From Clostridium sp. 1001271B_151109_B4 (GTDB lineage Bacteria; Bacillota; Clostridia; Clostridiales; Clostridiaceae), in assembly GCF_015670405.1 (NCBI RefSeq), contig NZ_JADPBQ010000014.1, positions 25,936 to 89,935 on the forward strand: a DNA stretch of 64,000 nucleotides, written 5' to 3'. Made by a program: the position numbers and the translations under genes. The notes under the pieces are model-generated. The model made no database searches. It had not been told where the DNA came from and saw only the letters and a list, made by a program, of their open reading frames with translations. Shown here one piece after another: positions 1 through 8,820 of this stretch; the first letter of the stretch is position 1; each line of letters opens with the position of its first letter.

Positions 1-1445
1 GAAGATACAAAGAAGCCATATTAGTTAAATCATTTGAATGTGAAAAAACATACAATGAAGAAATTATAAAAAATAAAAAATATGAGCTTTCAAAGACTAT
101 TAAACAAAAAATAAATACTGTTAACATTAATGTTGCAGATTTAAGAAGAGTTTATCCAGTTGAAACTGAAAAAACATTACCTTGGGTATCTTGGGTTACT
201 TTTTTAATACCAGGACTTGCTCAAGTAGTGAATAAACAATATGTAAAAGCGATTATAATGTTCTTTGCAACAATATATATATATGCTATAGCTATTCCAT
301 ATGCTTTAGGATATGGAAACTATAAAGGAGATGGGATTGCAGGCCTTATAACTTTAGCTGCTGATGGAGGCAGACTTGATAGATCGATTATTTTCATGAT
401 TGAAGGTATACTTGCAATATTCTTAGTATTAATCGGTATTTTCTTAATGTACGTATGCTTTAAGGATGCCAATAAGGTTGAAAAAGATACAATTAAAGGA
501 ACGAGATTTAGAAGTTGGGTTGAAACTAAACAAACTTTATTTGAAGATGGATTCCCTTATTTAGTTTTATCACCGGCAGCTATAATTACTATATTTATAG
601 TATGTATTCCAGTTGTTACGACAATTCTTTTATCATTCACAGGTATGGGGCCAGACACTCAAGCTAAATTTGGGTGGGAAGCATTAAAGAACTATAAGAT
701 GATCTTCTTAGGTCAAGGTATGGTTGGTTCTATATTCTGGAGAATATTAGGATGGACAATAATTTGGACTATTGGAGCTACAACTTTAGCAATTGCTTTA
801 GGATTTATTTTAGCAATAGTTCTTAATAATGACAGAATTAAAGGAAAAGTATTATTTAGATCAATATACCTTTTACCATGGGCAGTACCTGCATTTATTT
901 CTATACTATTCTTTAGTATTTTATTTGCTGATGGTGGAACTGTAGTTAACTCATTGAGGAATGTTTTTGGACCAAACTTCTCAATAAAGAATGATACATT
1001 TACTATAAGACTTACATTAATTTGTATTCAGGCTTGGCTTGGTAGTGCATATATCTTCTTACTATCTACAGGAGTTCTACAATCTATAAATGCTGAGTTG
1101 TATGAAGCTGCTGATATTGATGGAGCAACAAGCTTTAAAAAATTAACTAAAATAACTGTACCGCTAGTTTTATTCCAAACAGCACCACTTTTAGTTGGAC
1201 AATATACATTTAACTTTAATAACTTCAGTATTATAGCTTTATTTAATAATGGAGGACCATTTGATCCAAGTAAATATGGACACTTAGCAGGTTCATCAGA
1301 CCTTTTAATATCTTATATATATAAATTAACAATGAATAGCCAATATCAAGCTATTGGAGCAACAATTACTGTTATTATTTCAATAGCACTAATAATAATT
1401 GCATATATAGGATATAAAAATACAGATGCATTTAAGAGGGGGTAG
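1..1445 (+). CDS. malF: Maltose-type sugar ABC transporter permease (MalF-like), 5' end cut by window edge
   Basis: Integral membrane subunit of a carbohydrate ABC importer. The frame is already open at position 3 and continues without a stop, so the gene starts outside the window; the GTG at 228 lies inside the coding sequence and has no ribosome-binding site, so it is not the start. About seven or eight hydrophobic segments are visible, with a soluble N-terminal portion ahead of the first one near 185. The coupling-helix EAA motif appears as EAADIDGATSFKKL near 1100-1145, in the order typical of MalF proteins. The stop overlaps the GTG candidate start of the malG-like gene, showing an operon. 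The exact sugar cannot be read from sequence; the maltodextrin family is the best guess. Confidence 0.82.
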   Translation, partial: RYKEAILVKSFECEKTYNEEIIKNKKYELSKTIKQKINTVNINVADLRRVYPVETEKTLPWVSWVTFLIPGLAQVVNKQYVKAIIMFFATIYIYAIAIPYALGYGNYKGDGIAGLITLAADGGRLDRSIIFMIEGILAIFLVLIGIFLMYVCFKDANKVEKDTIKGTRFRSWVETKQTLFEDGFPYLVLSPAAIITIFIVCIPVVTTILLSFTGMGPDTQAKFGWEALKNYKMIFLGQGMVGSIFWRILGWTIIWTIGATTLAIALGFILAIVLNNDRIKGKVLFRSIYLLPWAVPAFISILFFSILFADGGTVVNSLRNVFGPNFSIKNDTFTIRLTLICIQAWLGSAYIFLLSTGVLQSINAELYEAADIDGATSFKKLTKITVPLVLFQTAPLLVGQYTFNFNNFSIIALFNNGGPFDPSKYGHLAGSSDLLISYIYKLTMNSQYQAIGATITVIISIALIIIAYIGYKNTDAFKRG

Positions 1446-1447
1446 TG

Positions 1448-2347
1448 ATGATGAGTATATTTAAAAAGAAAAAAAATGATTTATATCTTTCTGATAAACA
1501 ACCTCTTACTGTTGGAGGGAAAATTGCACTTGGTATATCATATGCATTCTTAATATTATGGTCAATAATGGTAATAGTACCAATCGGACAAATTATAATA
1601 TCATCATTTAATGGAGAACAAGTAAATAGACTAATAATTGGGGGAAAATTTAGTTTCTCATTAAAACACTTTAAAACATTATTTGAAGATACGCTTTATT
1701 TAAAATGGATGGCTAATACCTTATTTGTAAGTATTACGACAGCAATATTAGTAATATTAATAGTATCATTTACTGGATATGCTTATTCAAGGTACAGATT
1801 TAAAGGTAAAAAAGCATCTCTTATGACAGTTATGCTTATTCAAACAATACCAACATTTGCAGGAATTACAGCTTACTTTACAATGTATTCTATTGCATCA
1901 GATATAATGCCAGGTCTTACAAGACAAATGATGCTTATATTAATATATGCTGGTGGAGGTATAGCTGGTAATACGATAATTCTAAAGGGATATTTAGATT
2001 CAATATCTACAGAACTAGATGATGCAGCTAAGATAGATGGATGTTCTAGTATGAAAATATACAGACTTATTATAATGCCAATTGCAAGACCAATGCTTGC
2101 AATAATAGGTTTATGGTCATTCATAGGACCATTTGGTGATTACTTATTACCAAAAGTATTATTAAATTCATCGTCTGATTATACGTTAGCAGCAGGGTTA
2201 CAAACACTTATAACAGATGAACGTACTATAAATCAACCAGCGTTCACAGCCGGAGCACTTTTAACTGCAATACCGATAGTAATATTATTCGTTGTACTAC
2301 AAAAACAATTAGTATCAGGTCTTTCAAATGGGGCTACAAAAGGATAG
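1448..2347 (+). CDS. malG: Maltose-type sugar ABC transporter permease (MalG-like)
   Basis: Second membrane subunit of the same importer. Six hydrophobic segments and a MalG-type coupling loop (LDDAAKIDGCSSMKIYRL, about residue 190 onward) are present, and the length of about 300 residues fits the family. Start candidates are GTG 1445, ATG 1448 and ATG 1451; the G-rich ribosome-binding site at 1434-1442 favours 1448 or 1451. It overlaps or abuts the malF stop and is followed after 17 bases by the ATPase gene, so the three are co-transcribed. A solute-binding protein gene, needed for function, is not in the window and is presumably upstream. Confidence 0.85.
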   Translation: MMSIFKKKKNDLYLSDKQPLTVGGKIALGISYAFLILWSIMVIVPIGQIIISSFNGEQVNRLIIGGKFSFSLKHFKTLFEDTLYLKWMANTLFVSITTAILVILIVSFTGYAYSRYRFKGKKASLMTVMLIQTIPTFAGITAYFTMYSIASDIMPGLTRQMMLILIYAGGGIAGNTIILKGYLDSISTELDDAAKIDGCSSMKIYRLIIMPIARPMLAIIGLWSFIGPFGDYLLPKVLLNSSSDYTLAAGLQTLITDERTINQPAFTAGALLTAIPIVILFVVLQKQLVSGLSNGATKG

Positions 2348-2364
2348 GATAGGAGATAGTAGAT

Positions 2365-3447
2365 ATGAAGGTAACATTAAACAATATTGGAAAGAAATAT
2401 GAAAGCAGAGAAGATTTTACTTTAAGACATATAAATTTAGAAATAGAAGATAAGGATTTCTGTGTAATCTTAGGACCATCAGGATGTGGTAAAACTACAT
2501 TATTACGTATGATTGCAGGTCTTAACTCTATAACAGAAGGAGATTTAATATTTGGTGAGAAGAGAGTTAACAAGCTTGCATCAAAGGATAGAGATATAGC
2601 GATGGTTTTCCAAAGCTATGCTCTATACCCACATATGACTGTATATGATAATATGGCATTTTCATTATCAATGAGAAAAGAAAGAAAGAACGTTATTAAT
2701 GAACGTGTTAATGAAGCAGCAAAATTACTTCAAATAGAAAAATATTTATATTCTAAGCCATCAGATATATCTGGAGGACAAAGACAAAGAGTTGCATTAG
2801 GAAGAGCAATTGTAAGAAAACCAAGTGTTTTCTTGATGGATGAACCTCTTTCTAACTTAGATGCTAAATTAAGAGAGCATATGAGAGTTGAATTAGTCAG
2901 AATTCACAAAGCTCTTGGAACAACATCTATTTATGTAACACATGACCAAGTAGAAGCTATGACTATGGCTACAAAGATTGTTCTTATGAATGATGGGAAG
3001 ATTCAACAAGTTGGTAAACCATATGAATTCTATGAAAAACCACAAAATATGTTTGTTGCTAGATTTATTGGATCACCTACAATTAATATGATAAAAGGTA
3101 AAATAGAAGGAAAGAAATTCATTTCTGAAGATGGATTAATATCTATCAATCCTTCAGAAGCTGATTTAAAAGCTTTATCAAATTATGAAGGTAAGGATAT
3201 ATATTTAGGAATTCGTTCTGAAAGATTTGTTGGAGATTCTGATAAAGATACATTTGAGTGTACAGTAGATGTTATTGAAGTTTTAGGTAAAGAACAAACT
3301 CTTTATGTTAAATTAAAGAGTGGCAAGGACCTTGTAATAACAGTACCTGGATATCATCAATATGAAGCTGGAGAAAAGCATAAGTTTGGATTTGATCTAA
3401 GTGCATTACATTTCTTCGATGCTGAAACTCAATTAAGAATTAATTAA
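2365..3447 (+). CDS. malK: Sugar ABC transporter ATPase, MalK/UgpC/MsmX type
   Basis: Cytoplasmic energising subunit for the two permeases just upstream. Walker A GPSGCGKT is at residues 37-44, the Q-loop near 83, the ABC signature SGGQRQR at 136-142, Walker B FLMDEP around 156-161 and the switch histidine in VTHDQ at 193. The C-terminal third (about 235-355) matches the TOBE/OB-fold regulatory region of the MalK class, which separates it from short exporter ATPases. The length of 360 residues is usual. It is the last gene of the unit, followed by a strong terminator. MsmX-like ATPases can serve several importers, so a wider role is possible. Confidence 0.9.
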   Translation: MKVTLNNIGKKYESREDFTLRHINLEIEDKDFCVILGPSGCGKTTLLRMIAGLNSITEGDLIFGEKRVNKLASKDRDIAMVFQSYALYPHMTVYDNMAFSLSMRKERKNVINERVNEAAKLLQIEKYLYSKPSDISGGQRQRVALGRAIVRKPSVFLMDEPLSNLDAKLREHMRVELVRIHKALGTTSIYVTHDQVEAMTMATKIVLMNDGKIQQVGKPYEFYEKPQNMFVARFIGSPTINMIKGKIEGKKFISEDGLISINPSEADLKALSNYEGKDIYLGIRSERFVGDSDKDTFECTVDVIEVLGKEQTLYVKLKSGKDLVITVPGYHQYEAGEKHKFGFDLSALHFFDAETQLRIN

Positions 3448-3486
3448 TAAGAAATAGTAAAAACTATAATAAAACCATAATATTCT

Positions 3487-3528
3487 AAAGTTGGAACTAA
3501 ACCCGATAGTTCCAACTTTTTTTTATTT
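3487..3528 (+). terminator. Intrinsic terminator of the sugar ABC operon
   Basis: A perfect 13-bp stem (3487-3499 with 3507-3519), 7-base loop, runs straight into a T tract. It lies 40 bases after the ATPase stop. Confidence 0.9.
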
Positions 3529-3658
3529 TTAATAACAAAGTATATTTTCTATTTAAACATGATATTGAAAACATAGAGTACTTATTTAAATACGAAGAGA
3601 ATATAGTTTATAAGGGGAATTATAAAGAAAAATATATATATGAGGGGATATAAAGTGT

Positions 3659-5293
3659 ATGAGTGGCTTTGAGATTGTTACAGGAGTTTTTGGTGGACTA
3701 GGTTTATTTTTATATGGTATGAAATTAATGAGTGATGGACTTGAAAACGTTGCTGGAGAAAAGTTAAAAGGTATATTGGAGAAAATAACTAGCAGTAAAG
3801 TTATAGGAGTACTTGTTGGAACTATTGTAACAGCTATTATCCAGAGTTCTAGTGCTACTACAGTAATGGTAGTTAGTTTTGTTAATGTTGGATTAATGAC
3901 ATTAACTCAAGCTACAGGAGTTATATTAGGTTCAAATATAGGTACAACAATTACTGCTCAAATGGTTAGTTTTAAGTTAGAAATCATAGCACCAATATTT
4001 ATAGGCGTAGGTTCTATAGTTATGATGTCTGCAAAGAAGAAAAGAATAAAGGATTTAGCATATATTGCTTTAGGATTTGGAGTATTATTTATGGGCATGG
4101 GACTAATGTCCTCTTCACTTAAACCAGTATCAAATTTACATATATTTAATGAGTTTATTTCTGTAATAGGAAAAAATCATTTTCTTGGTGTATTAGTTGG
4201 ATTAATTATGACTGCAATATTACAAAGTTCATCTGCAACTACGGGTATTTTAGTAGCATTAGCAAACACAGGAAATATAGATATTAATGTAGCATTTCCA
4301 ATAATATTAGGGTGTAATATAGGAACTTGTATTACTGCAATATTAGCAGGATTGACAGCAAATAGGACAGCAAAGAAAGCCGCGTTATTGCATTTGTCAT
4401 TTAATATATTTGGGACAATTTTATTCTTACCATTTTCAGATAAGGTAGTTACAGTTGTAAATTATTTAACTCCAGACAATGTAGCAAGGCAAGTTGCAAA
4501 TGCACATACTATATTTAATATTGTAATAACAATTTTTATATTACCAATATCAAAATATTTTGTAAGATTAGTTAATCGTATATTGCCAGATTATGAAAGT
4601 AAAGAAAGTTATGGAGCAGTTTATTTAGATAAAAAACTTTTAGAAACACCAATAGTAGCTAGCGGACAAGCTATTAAGGAAATAATAAGAATGGCTAATA
4701 AGGCAAAAGATAATTTAGAATTAGCTATGGAGGTATTTTTAAATTGGAATGAGGAAAAAATGAAAAGAGTATATGATAATGAAAATATTATTAATACATT
4801 AGAACGTGATATAACTGAGTATTTAATAGAATTATCACAACATAATTTGCCAGAGGAGAATGCTAAATTAGTAAGTAAAGCATATCATACTATTAATGAT
4901 ATTGAGAGAATAGGAGATCATGCAGAAAATATAGTTGAACTTGCTATTCAAAAATATGAAAAAGATATTACTTTGTCTAATGAAGGTGATAAAGAGGTAC
5001 GACAATTATTTGAAGTTACTTTAAAGTCTATAAGTATTGCAATTGAATCTTTTAAATCTAATGAAATAAACAATGGGGATGAAGTAGAAAAAATTGAAGA
5101 AGAAATAGATAGTTTAGAAAAACAATTTAGAGAAAATAATATAAATAGATTAAGTGCGAAAACATGCTTAGCAGATGCAGGAATAATGTTTTTTGATCTT
5201 TTATCTAATCTAGAAAGAATAGGTGACCATGCTAATAATATTGCCACTGTAAAAGAAAAGCCAAGTCATAAAATTGATACAGAATTATGCTAA
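3659..5293 (+). CDS. Na+/phosphate cotransporter with C-terminal PhoU-like domain (NptA/YjbB type)
   Basis: Membrane protein predicted to move inorganic phosphate with sodium. The two inverted Na/Pi-cotransporter repeats each carry the hallmark QSSSATT motif, first at residues 62-68 and again near 190, with GxNIGTT/GCNIGTC stretches after each. Residues about 330-540 are a helical PhoU-like domain with two copies of an IERIGDHA/LERIGDHA metal-binding motif, a common fusion in this family. The ATG at 3659 sits 11 bases after a GAGGGG site. It stands alone and is followed by a hairpin shared with the convergent lipase gene. In some Firmicutes such proteins act in phosphate export rather than uptake; direction cannot be told. 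Confidence 0.88.
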   Translation: MSGFEIVTGVFGGLGLFLYGMKLMSDGLENVAGEKLKGILEKITSSKVIGVLVGTIVTAIIQSSSATTVMVVSFVNVGLMTLTQATGVILGSNIGTTITAQMVSFKLEIIAPIFIGVGSIVMMSAKKKRIKDLAYIALGFGVLFMGMGLMSSSLKPVSNLHIFNEFISVIGKNHFLGVLVGLIMTAILQSSSATTGILVALANTGNIDINVAFPIILGCNIGTCITAILAGLTANRTAKKAALLHLSFNIFGTILFLPFSDKVVTVVNYLTPDNVARQVANAHTIFNIVITIFILPISKYFVRLVNRILPDYESKESYGAVYLDKKLLETPIVASGQAIKEIIRMANKAKDNLELAMEVFLNWNEEKMKRVYDNENIINTLERDITEYLIELSQHNLPEENAKLVSKAYHTINDIERIGDHAENIVELAIQKYEKDITLSNEGDKEVRQLFEVTLKSISIAIESFKSNEINNGDEVEKIEEEIDSLEKQFRENNINRLSAKTCLADAGIMFFDLLSNLERIGDHANNIATVKEKPSHKIDTELC

Positions 5294-5317
5294 TAAAGGA
5301 GTTTTATTTATTATAAA

Positions 5318-5357
5318 AGGCTATGCTTTGATTTTTTTATAAAGCATAGCCTAGTTT
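5318..5357. terminator. Bidirectional terminator between Na/Pi transporter and patatin gene
   Basis: A perfect 12-bp stem (5318-5329 with 5341-5352), 11-base T-rich loop, followed on the plus strand by a T run. It lies between two convergent genes. Confidence 0.8.
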
Positions 5358-6194
5358 TTAAATAAATAAGTTTTTTATATCATTAATTTTTTTAGTAGCT
5401 AAATCATAACCATGGTTATAGTTAGCTTTAAGCTTATTAACATCTTTTTCAAAGCTTTCTAATGAAAATTCAGGTCTTAAAATAAGTGCCTTTCCTTGAC
5501 TTTCAAGTTCTTCACAAAATCTTACTATTTCATTATAATTATCATGACGATTTAAGAGAGCATCTTTTAACTTAGGATATTTACTATTAAGTAATTTTGC
5601 TACGATAATATTCTTTTTGCTTAATTCTTTTTTATATCCTTTTGGTTGAGTTAAAATTATTAAATGCTTATCATTACCATCTTCAATTGCTTTTTTTATT
5701 GGAATTGGATCACAAATCCCTCCATCATAATATTCATTTCCATCAATCTTAATTACAGGAAAAAATATAGGTAAAGCACATGTTGCTCTTAGCATAGTGG
5801 CTTTATCATCTAAATTTTTACCATCTAAATATTCTGTTTTACCTGTTTTAGCATTAGTAACTCCCACTAAAACCTTACCGGGATATTTCTTATATGTATC
5901 CATATCAAAGGGAATTAATTTATTTGGTATTTCATCAAAAACAAAATCAAGTCCAAATAAACTTTTGCATTTCAAGAAATTCCTATATCCTAAATAACGT
6001 TTATCATTTCTGTATTTGGTAACTACTTCAAGGTTACGTCCTTTTTGTTGAGAGATATAAGAGACTCCATTAGTTATTCCGGCAGATACACCTATGCAAT
6101 AAGGAAAAGTAATATTATTGTCAAGTAATGCATCCATAACTCCCGCGCTAAAAATGGGTCTAAGAGTTCCACCTTCTAAAATTAAACTAGGCAT
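5358..6194 (-). CDS. Patatin-like phospholipase (RssA/YjjU-type serine acyl hydrolase)
   Basis: Probable cytoplasmic lipid acyl hydrolase. The patatin Ser-Asp dyad is intact: oxyanion-hole GGTLRP at residues 8-13, nucleophile elbow GVSAG with Ser37, and DGG with Asp157. There is no signal peptide or membrane segment, and 278 residues is normal for the bacterial group. An AGGAG site precedes the ATG at 6194. It is a single-gene unit. The physiological substrate is unknown; bacterial relatives have been tied to phospholipid turnover. Confidence 0.85.
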   Translation of the reverse strand: MPSLILEGGTLRPIFSAGVMDALLDNNITFPYCIGVSAGITNGVSYISQQKGRNLEVVTKYRNDKRYLGYRNFLKCKSLFGLDFVFDEIPNKLIPFDMDTYKKYPGKVLVGVTNAKTGKTEYLDGKNLDDKATMLRATCALPIFFPVIKIDGNEYYDGGICDPIPIKKAIEDGNDKHLIILTQPKGYKKELSKKNIIVAKLLNSKYPKLKDALLNRHDNYNEIVRFCEELESQGKALILRPEFSLESFEKDVNKLKANYNHGYDLATKKINDIKNLFI

Positions 6195-6398
6195 AAAGCA
6201 GCTCCTTTCAATAAGTTCTTATTTAGTAATTATAAAACAAAATAAACTGTAATACAAATATTGGGATAAAGTTTGCTATATAATGATAATAAATATTTAT
6301 ATTTAATATAAGTTAAGAATAGTTTATAATATAAAGAAAAGTATAATAAATTTCAATTAATAATTGTTGGAAGTAGAAAATTAAAGAAGGAGTATTTC

Positions 6399-6779
6399 AT
6401 GTTTTTTATAGGCATATTTGGCATAGATAATAAGCTTAAGGATATTAAAGCATTAAATAATTTTTGCTGTAAAAATTGTAACATTTTAAGTGGAGCGAGG
6501 TTAATAAAATCTTATACTTTCTTTCATTTTTTCTTTATACCAATATTTAAATGGAATGAAGAATATTACGTGATTTGTAATGATTGTAACTCTTCTTTTA
6601 GTATTCCTAAAGAAAAAGGGAAAGCTATTGAAAGAGGGGAAGATATAGAAATTTCATATTGGGATTTAAAAGATAATAATATAAATGATAATTATTTAAA
6701 AAAGCGATGTCCAAAATGTAATAGGGAATTAGAAAAGAATTTTGATTATTGCCCATATTGTGGAGAAAAAATAAAATAA
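6399..6779 (+). CDS. Zinc-ribbon protein with a hydrophobic centre, function unknown
   Basis: 126-residue protein with two cysteine clusters. The first (CCKNC near residue 23 and CNDC near 60) is split by a hydrophobic segment rich in Phe; the second, CPKC...CPYCGEKIK at the C terminus, is a classic zinc ribbon. This resembles clostridial zinc-ribbon domain proteins of unknown role. An AAGGAG site lies 8 bases before the ATG. Followed at once by a terminator, so a single-gene unit. No enzymatic motif is visible, and the metal-binding assignment rests only on the CxxC pairs. Confidence 0.75.
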   Translation: MFFIGIFGIDNKLKDIKALNNFCCKNCNILSGARLIKSYTFFHFFFIPIFKWNEEYYVICNDCNSSFSIPKEKGKAIERGEDIEISYWDLKDNNINDNYLKKRCPKCNRELEKNFDYCPYCGEKIK

Positions 6780-6810
6780 TCTTTTCTATATGTGAAGAAA
6801 AGATTATTTT
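6773..6810 (+). terminator. Intrinsic terminator after zinc-ribbon gene
   Basis: A perfect 15-bp stem (6773-6787 with 6796-6810) that begins within the last codons of the gene and ends in ATTTTATT. Confidence 0.75.
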
Positions 6811-7021
6811 ATTAGTTATGACAATGGAACAAGCAGAGTATGAAAAGAGATGTTTTAGAGAAGGCAATAAGTAAGAGGGTTAAAAAGTATTATTTAGTAA
6901 AATGGAGCTATATTATATAGAATATAGTTCTATTTTTATGAAATATATTATAAAAAGTCGAAAAATGTATTATAATGAAAGATAAGGTTAATAAAATATA
7001 CGTTGTTGAGTGGAGATAGCA

Positions 7022-8038
7022 ATGAAGAGAAAAATAATAAGTAGTATTATAATAGTTATTTTGATAGGTGCTGGAGCTAGTTTATTAATAGCAAGTAGAC
7101 CTAAGAATATAATAATAGAAGTAGATGGTAAAGTTATTGAAAGTAAAACAAAGGAAGCTAATGTTGGACAAGCAATAGAAGAAGCTAATGTTGAATTAAA
7201 TGTTAATGATAAATTAAATTATGATATTGGAGATAAGATTAAAAACAATCAAGTAATAGTAATTAATAGGGTTGAAACAAAACAAGATGAGATAATTGAG
7301 GAAATAGCTTTTAATGAAATAGTTGTTAATGACTATAAAACTAAAGTTGGGGAAAGTAGGATCATTTCAGAAGGGACTGAAGGTGAGAAAAAAATCACTT
7401 ATACAGTAACATATGAAGATGGTACTGAAGTTAATAGGCAGATTACAGATGAGGAGATAATATTGGAGCCTACAGATAAAGTAGTAGCACAGGGAATTTT
7501 TGATCCAAGTAGTTTAACTGTTTGTGTAAATAGGAAAAGTACACTATCATCCGATTATAAACCTACAGATCTAGTGCTACCAGATGTAAGATCAGTTAAT
7601 AGCAGTGATAGAATATATATGAGAAAAGAAGCAGCAAGTGCATTAGAAGAATTATTCAAAGCTGCTGAAAATGATAATTATTATTTATATGCTGTATCAG
7701 GATATAGATCTTATAGTTATCAAAAAAGTATATATAATCCGTATAGTGGATATTCAGCGCCTCCAGGGGCAAGTGAGCATCAGTTAGGGTTAGCTATGGA
7801 CATAACATTAGCTAAATATAATGGGACGTTGTCAGTTGATTTTGGTGATACAAAAGAAGGGAAGTGGCTTAGAGAAAATGCTCATAAGTATGGATTTATA
7901 ATTAGATACCTTGAAGGTAAAGAAGATATTACAGGATATAAGTATGAACCGTGGCATCTTAGATATTTAGGCGTTGATTTAGCTACAGAGTTATATGAAA
8001 AAAATATTACTTTAGAAGAATATTATGGTGATTATTAG
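7022..8038 (+). CDS. Secreted G5-domain D-Ala-D-Ala carboxypeptidase (VanY-type, peptidase M15B)
   Basis: Predicted exported wall hydrolase. The in-frame GTG at 7010 is less likely than the ATG at 7022, which has a GGAG site six bases before it. From 7022: N-terminal signal/anchor helix (about 5-25), a DUF348-like segment, a G5 domain (about 95-150) and a VanY/M15B domain (about 190-330). The zinc-site motifs are clear: SEHQLGLAMDIT (His and Asp ligands) and EPWHLRY (catalytic Glu and third ligand His). It should trim D-Ala from peptidoglycan stem peptides; the G5 domain may help wall or glycan binding. Single-gene unit. Confidence 0.87.
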   Translation: MKRKIISSIIIVILIGAGASLLIASRPKNIIIEVDGKVIESKTKEANVGQAIEEANVELNVNDKLNYDIGDKIKNNQVIVINRVETKQDEIIEEIAFNEIVVNDYKTKVGESRIISEGTEGEKKITYTVTYEDGTEVNRQITDEEIILEPTDKVVAQGIFDPSSLTVCVNRKSTLSSDYKPTDLVLPDVRSVNSSDRIYMRKEAASALEELFKAAENDNYYLYAVSGYRSYSYQKSIYNPYSGYSAPPGASEHQLGLAMDITLAKYNGTLSVDFGDTKEGKWLRENAHKYGFIIRYLEGKEDITGYKYEPWHLRYLGVDLATELYEKNITLEEYYGDY

Positions 8039-8300
8039 AAGTTTTTTTATACGAATAATTAAATATGGTAAGGCTTTAAAAGTATACTAATTATATTTGA
8101 AAAAAGGTTAGTACAGAGTATGAAAGTTAAGATAAGTTTTATTAATAAAAGTATTAAATATGTAAAAAAACTAAATTATAGGTATAGAATTGAATAAAAT
8201 CTAGAAAGGGATTTAAATGAAAATTTTAGTAGCTTAATAAGAATATTTGTCCTATGAATTATTATATATTTTAATAACAATAATTTATAGGAGGAAGCTT

Positions 8301-8720
8301 GTGTATTGTAGAGAATGTGGACAACTCATAAGTAATGAAAGTCCTAAGTGTACAAATTGTGGAACTGAAAAAGGGTTAGGAGATAATTATTGTTACAAGT
8401 GCGGATCGATAATAAAGAAGCATGATTTGGAGTGTTGTGAATTTTGTGGTGCTGACTTAAATGATAATAGATATGCCGCAAGAGAAAATGTAAAAAGTAA
8501 ATTAATAGCAGTATTTTTAGCACTATTTCTAGGAGGAATGGGGATTCATAGATTTTATTTAGGGTATGTTAAAATAGGAATAGTACAATTATCATTATGG
8601 ATTTTAGGATACTTTACAGGTGGAATAACTTGGATTATTGCGGAAATATGGGGATTTGTAGAATGTATTTTAATTTATATTAATAAACTTAAAGACTCAA
8701 ATGGTAATGATTTAGAGTGA
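8301..8720 (+). CDS. Zinc-ribbon TM2-domain membrane protein
   Basis: The frame is open from a TTG at 8247, but a GGAGG at 8290-8294 points to the GTG at 8301, giving 139 residues starting M-YCRECG. Two zinc-ribbon pairs (CREC...CTNC and CYKC...CEFC) are followed by a TM2 domain: two hydrophobic helices (about 60-115) joined by a turn with GGMGIHRFYLGY, the TM2 signature. TM2 proteins are widespread, mostly of unknown function. Single gene; its terminator lies between it and the convergent lipoprotein gene. Confidence 0.82.
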   Translation: MYCRECGQLISNESPKCTNCGTEKGLGDNYCYKCGSIIKKHDLECCEFCGADLNDNRYAARENVKSKLIAVFLALFLGGMGIHRFYLGYVKIGIVQLSLWILGYFTGGITWIIAEIWGFVECILIYINKLKDSNGNDLE

Positions 8721-8763
8721 AAAAGAAAAAATACTGAATGTATATTGAAAAGGTAGAAATTTT

Positions 8764-8800
8764 AAAAGGTGAAGCAGGTAAACTTGCTTCACCTTTTATT
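8764..8800. terminator. Terminator shared by TM2 gene and beta-helix lipoprotein gene
   Basis: A 13-bp perfect stem (8764-8776 with 8785-8797) followed by TTTTATTTT on the plus strand; A-rich on the other side, so it can act in both directions between convergent genes. Confidence 0.82.
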
Positions 8801-8820
8801 TTATATAGTAAAAAAATAGG

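Noticed and set aside
8119..8196. 25-codon open frame (ATG at 8119) before the TM2 gene
   Set aside because: Poor ribosome-binding site and low-complexity Lys/Ile/Asn composition expected by chance in AT-rich DNA.
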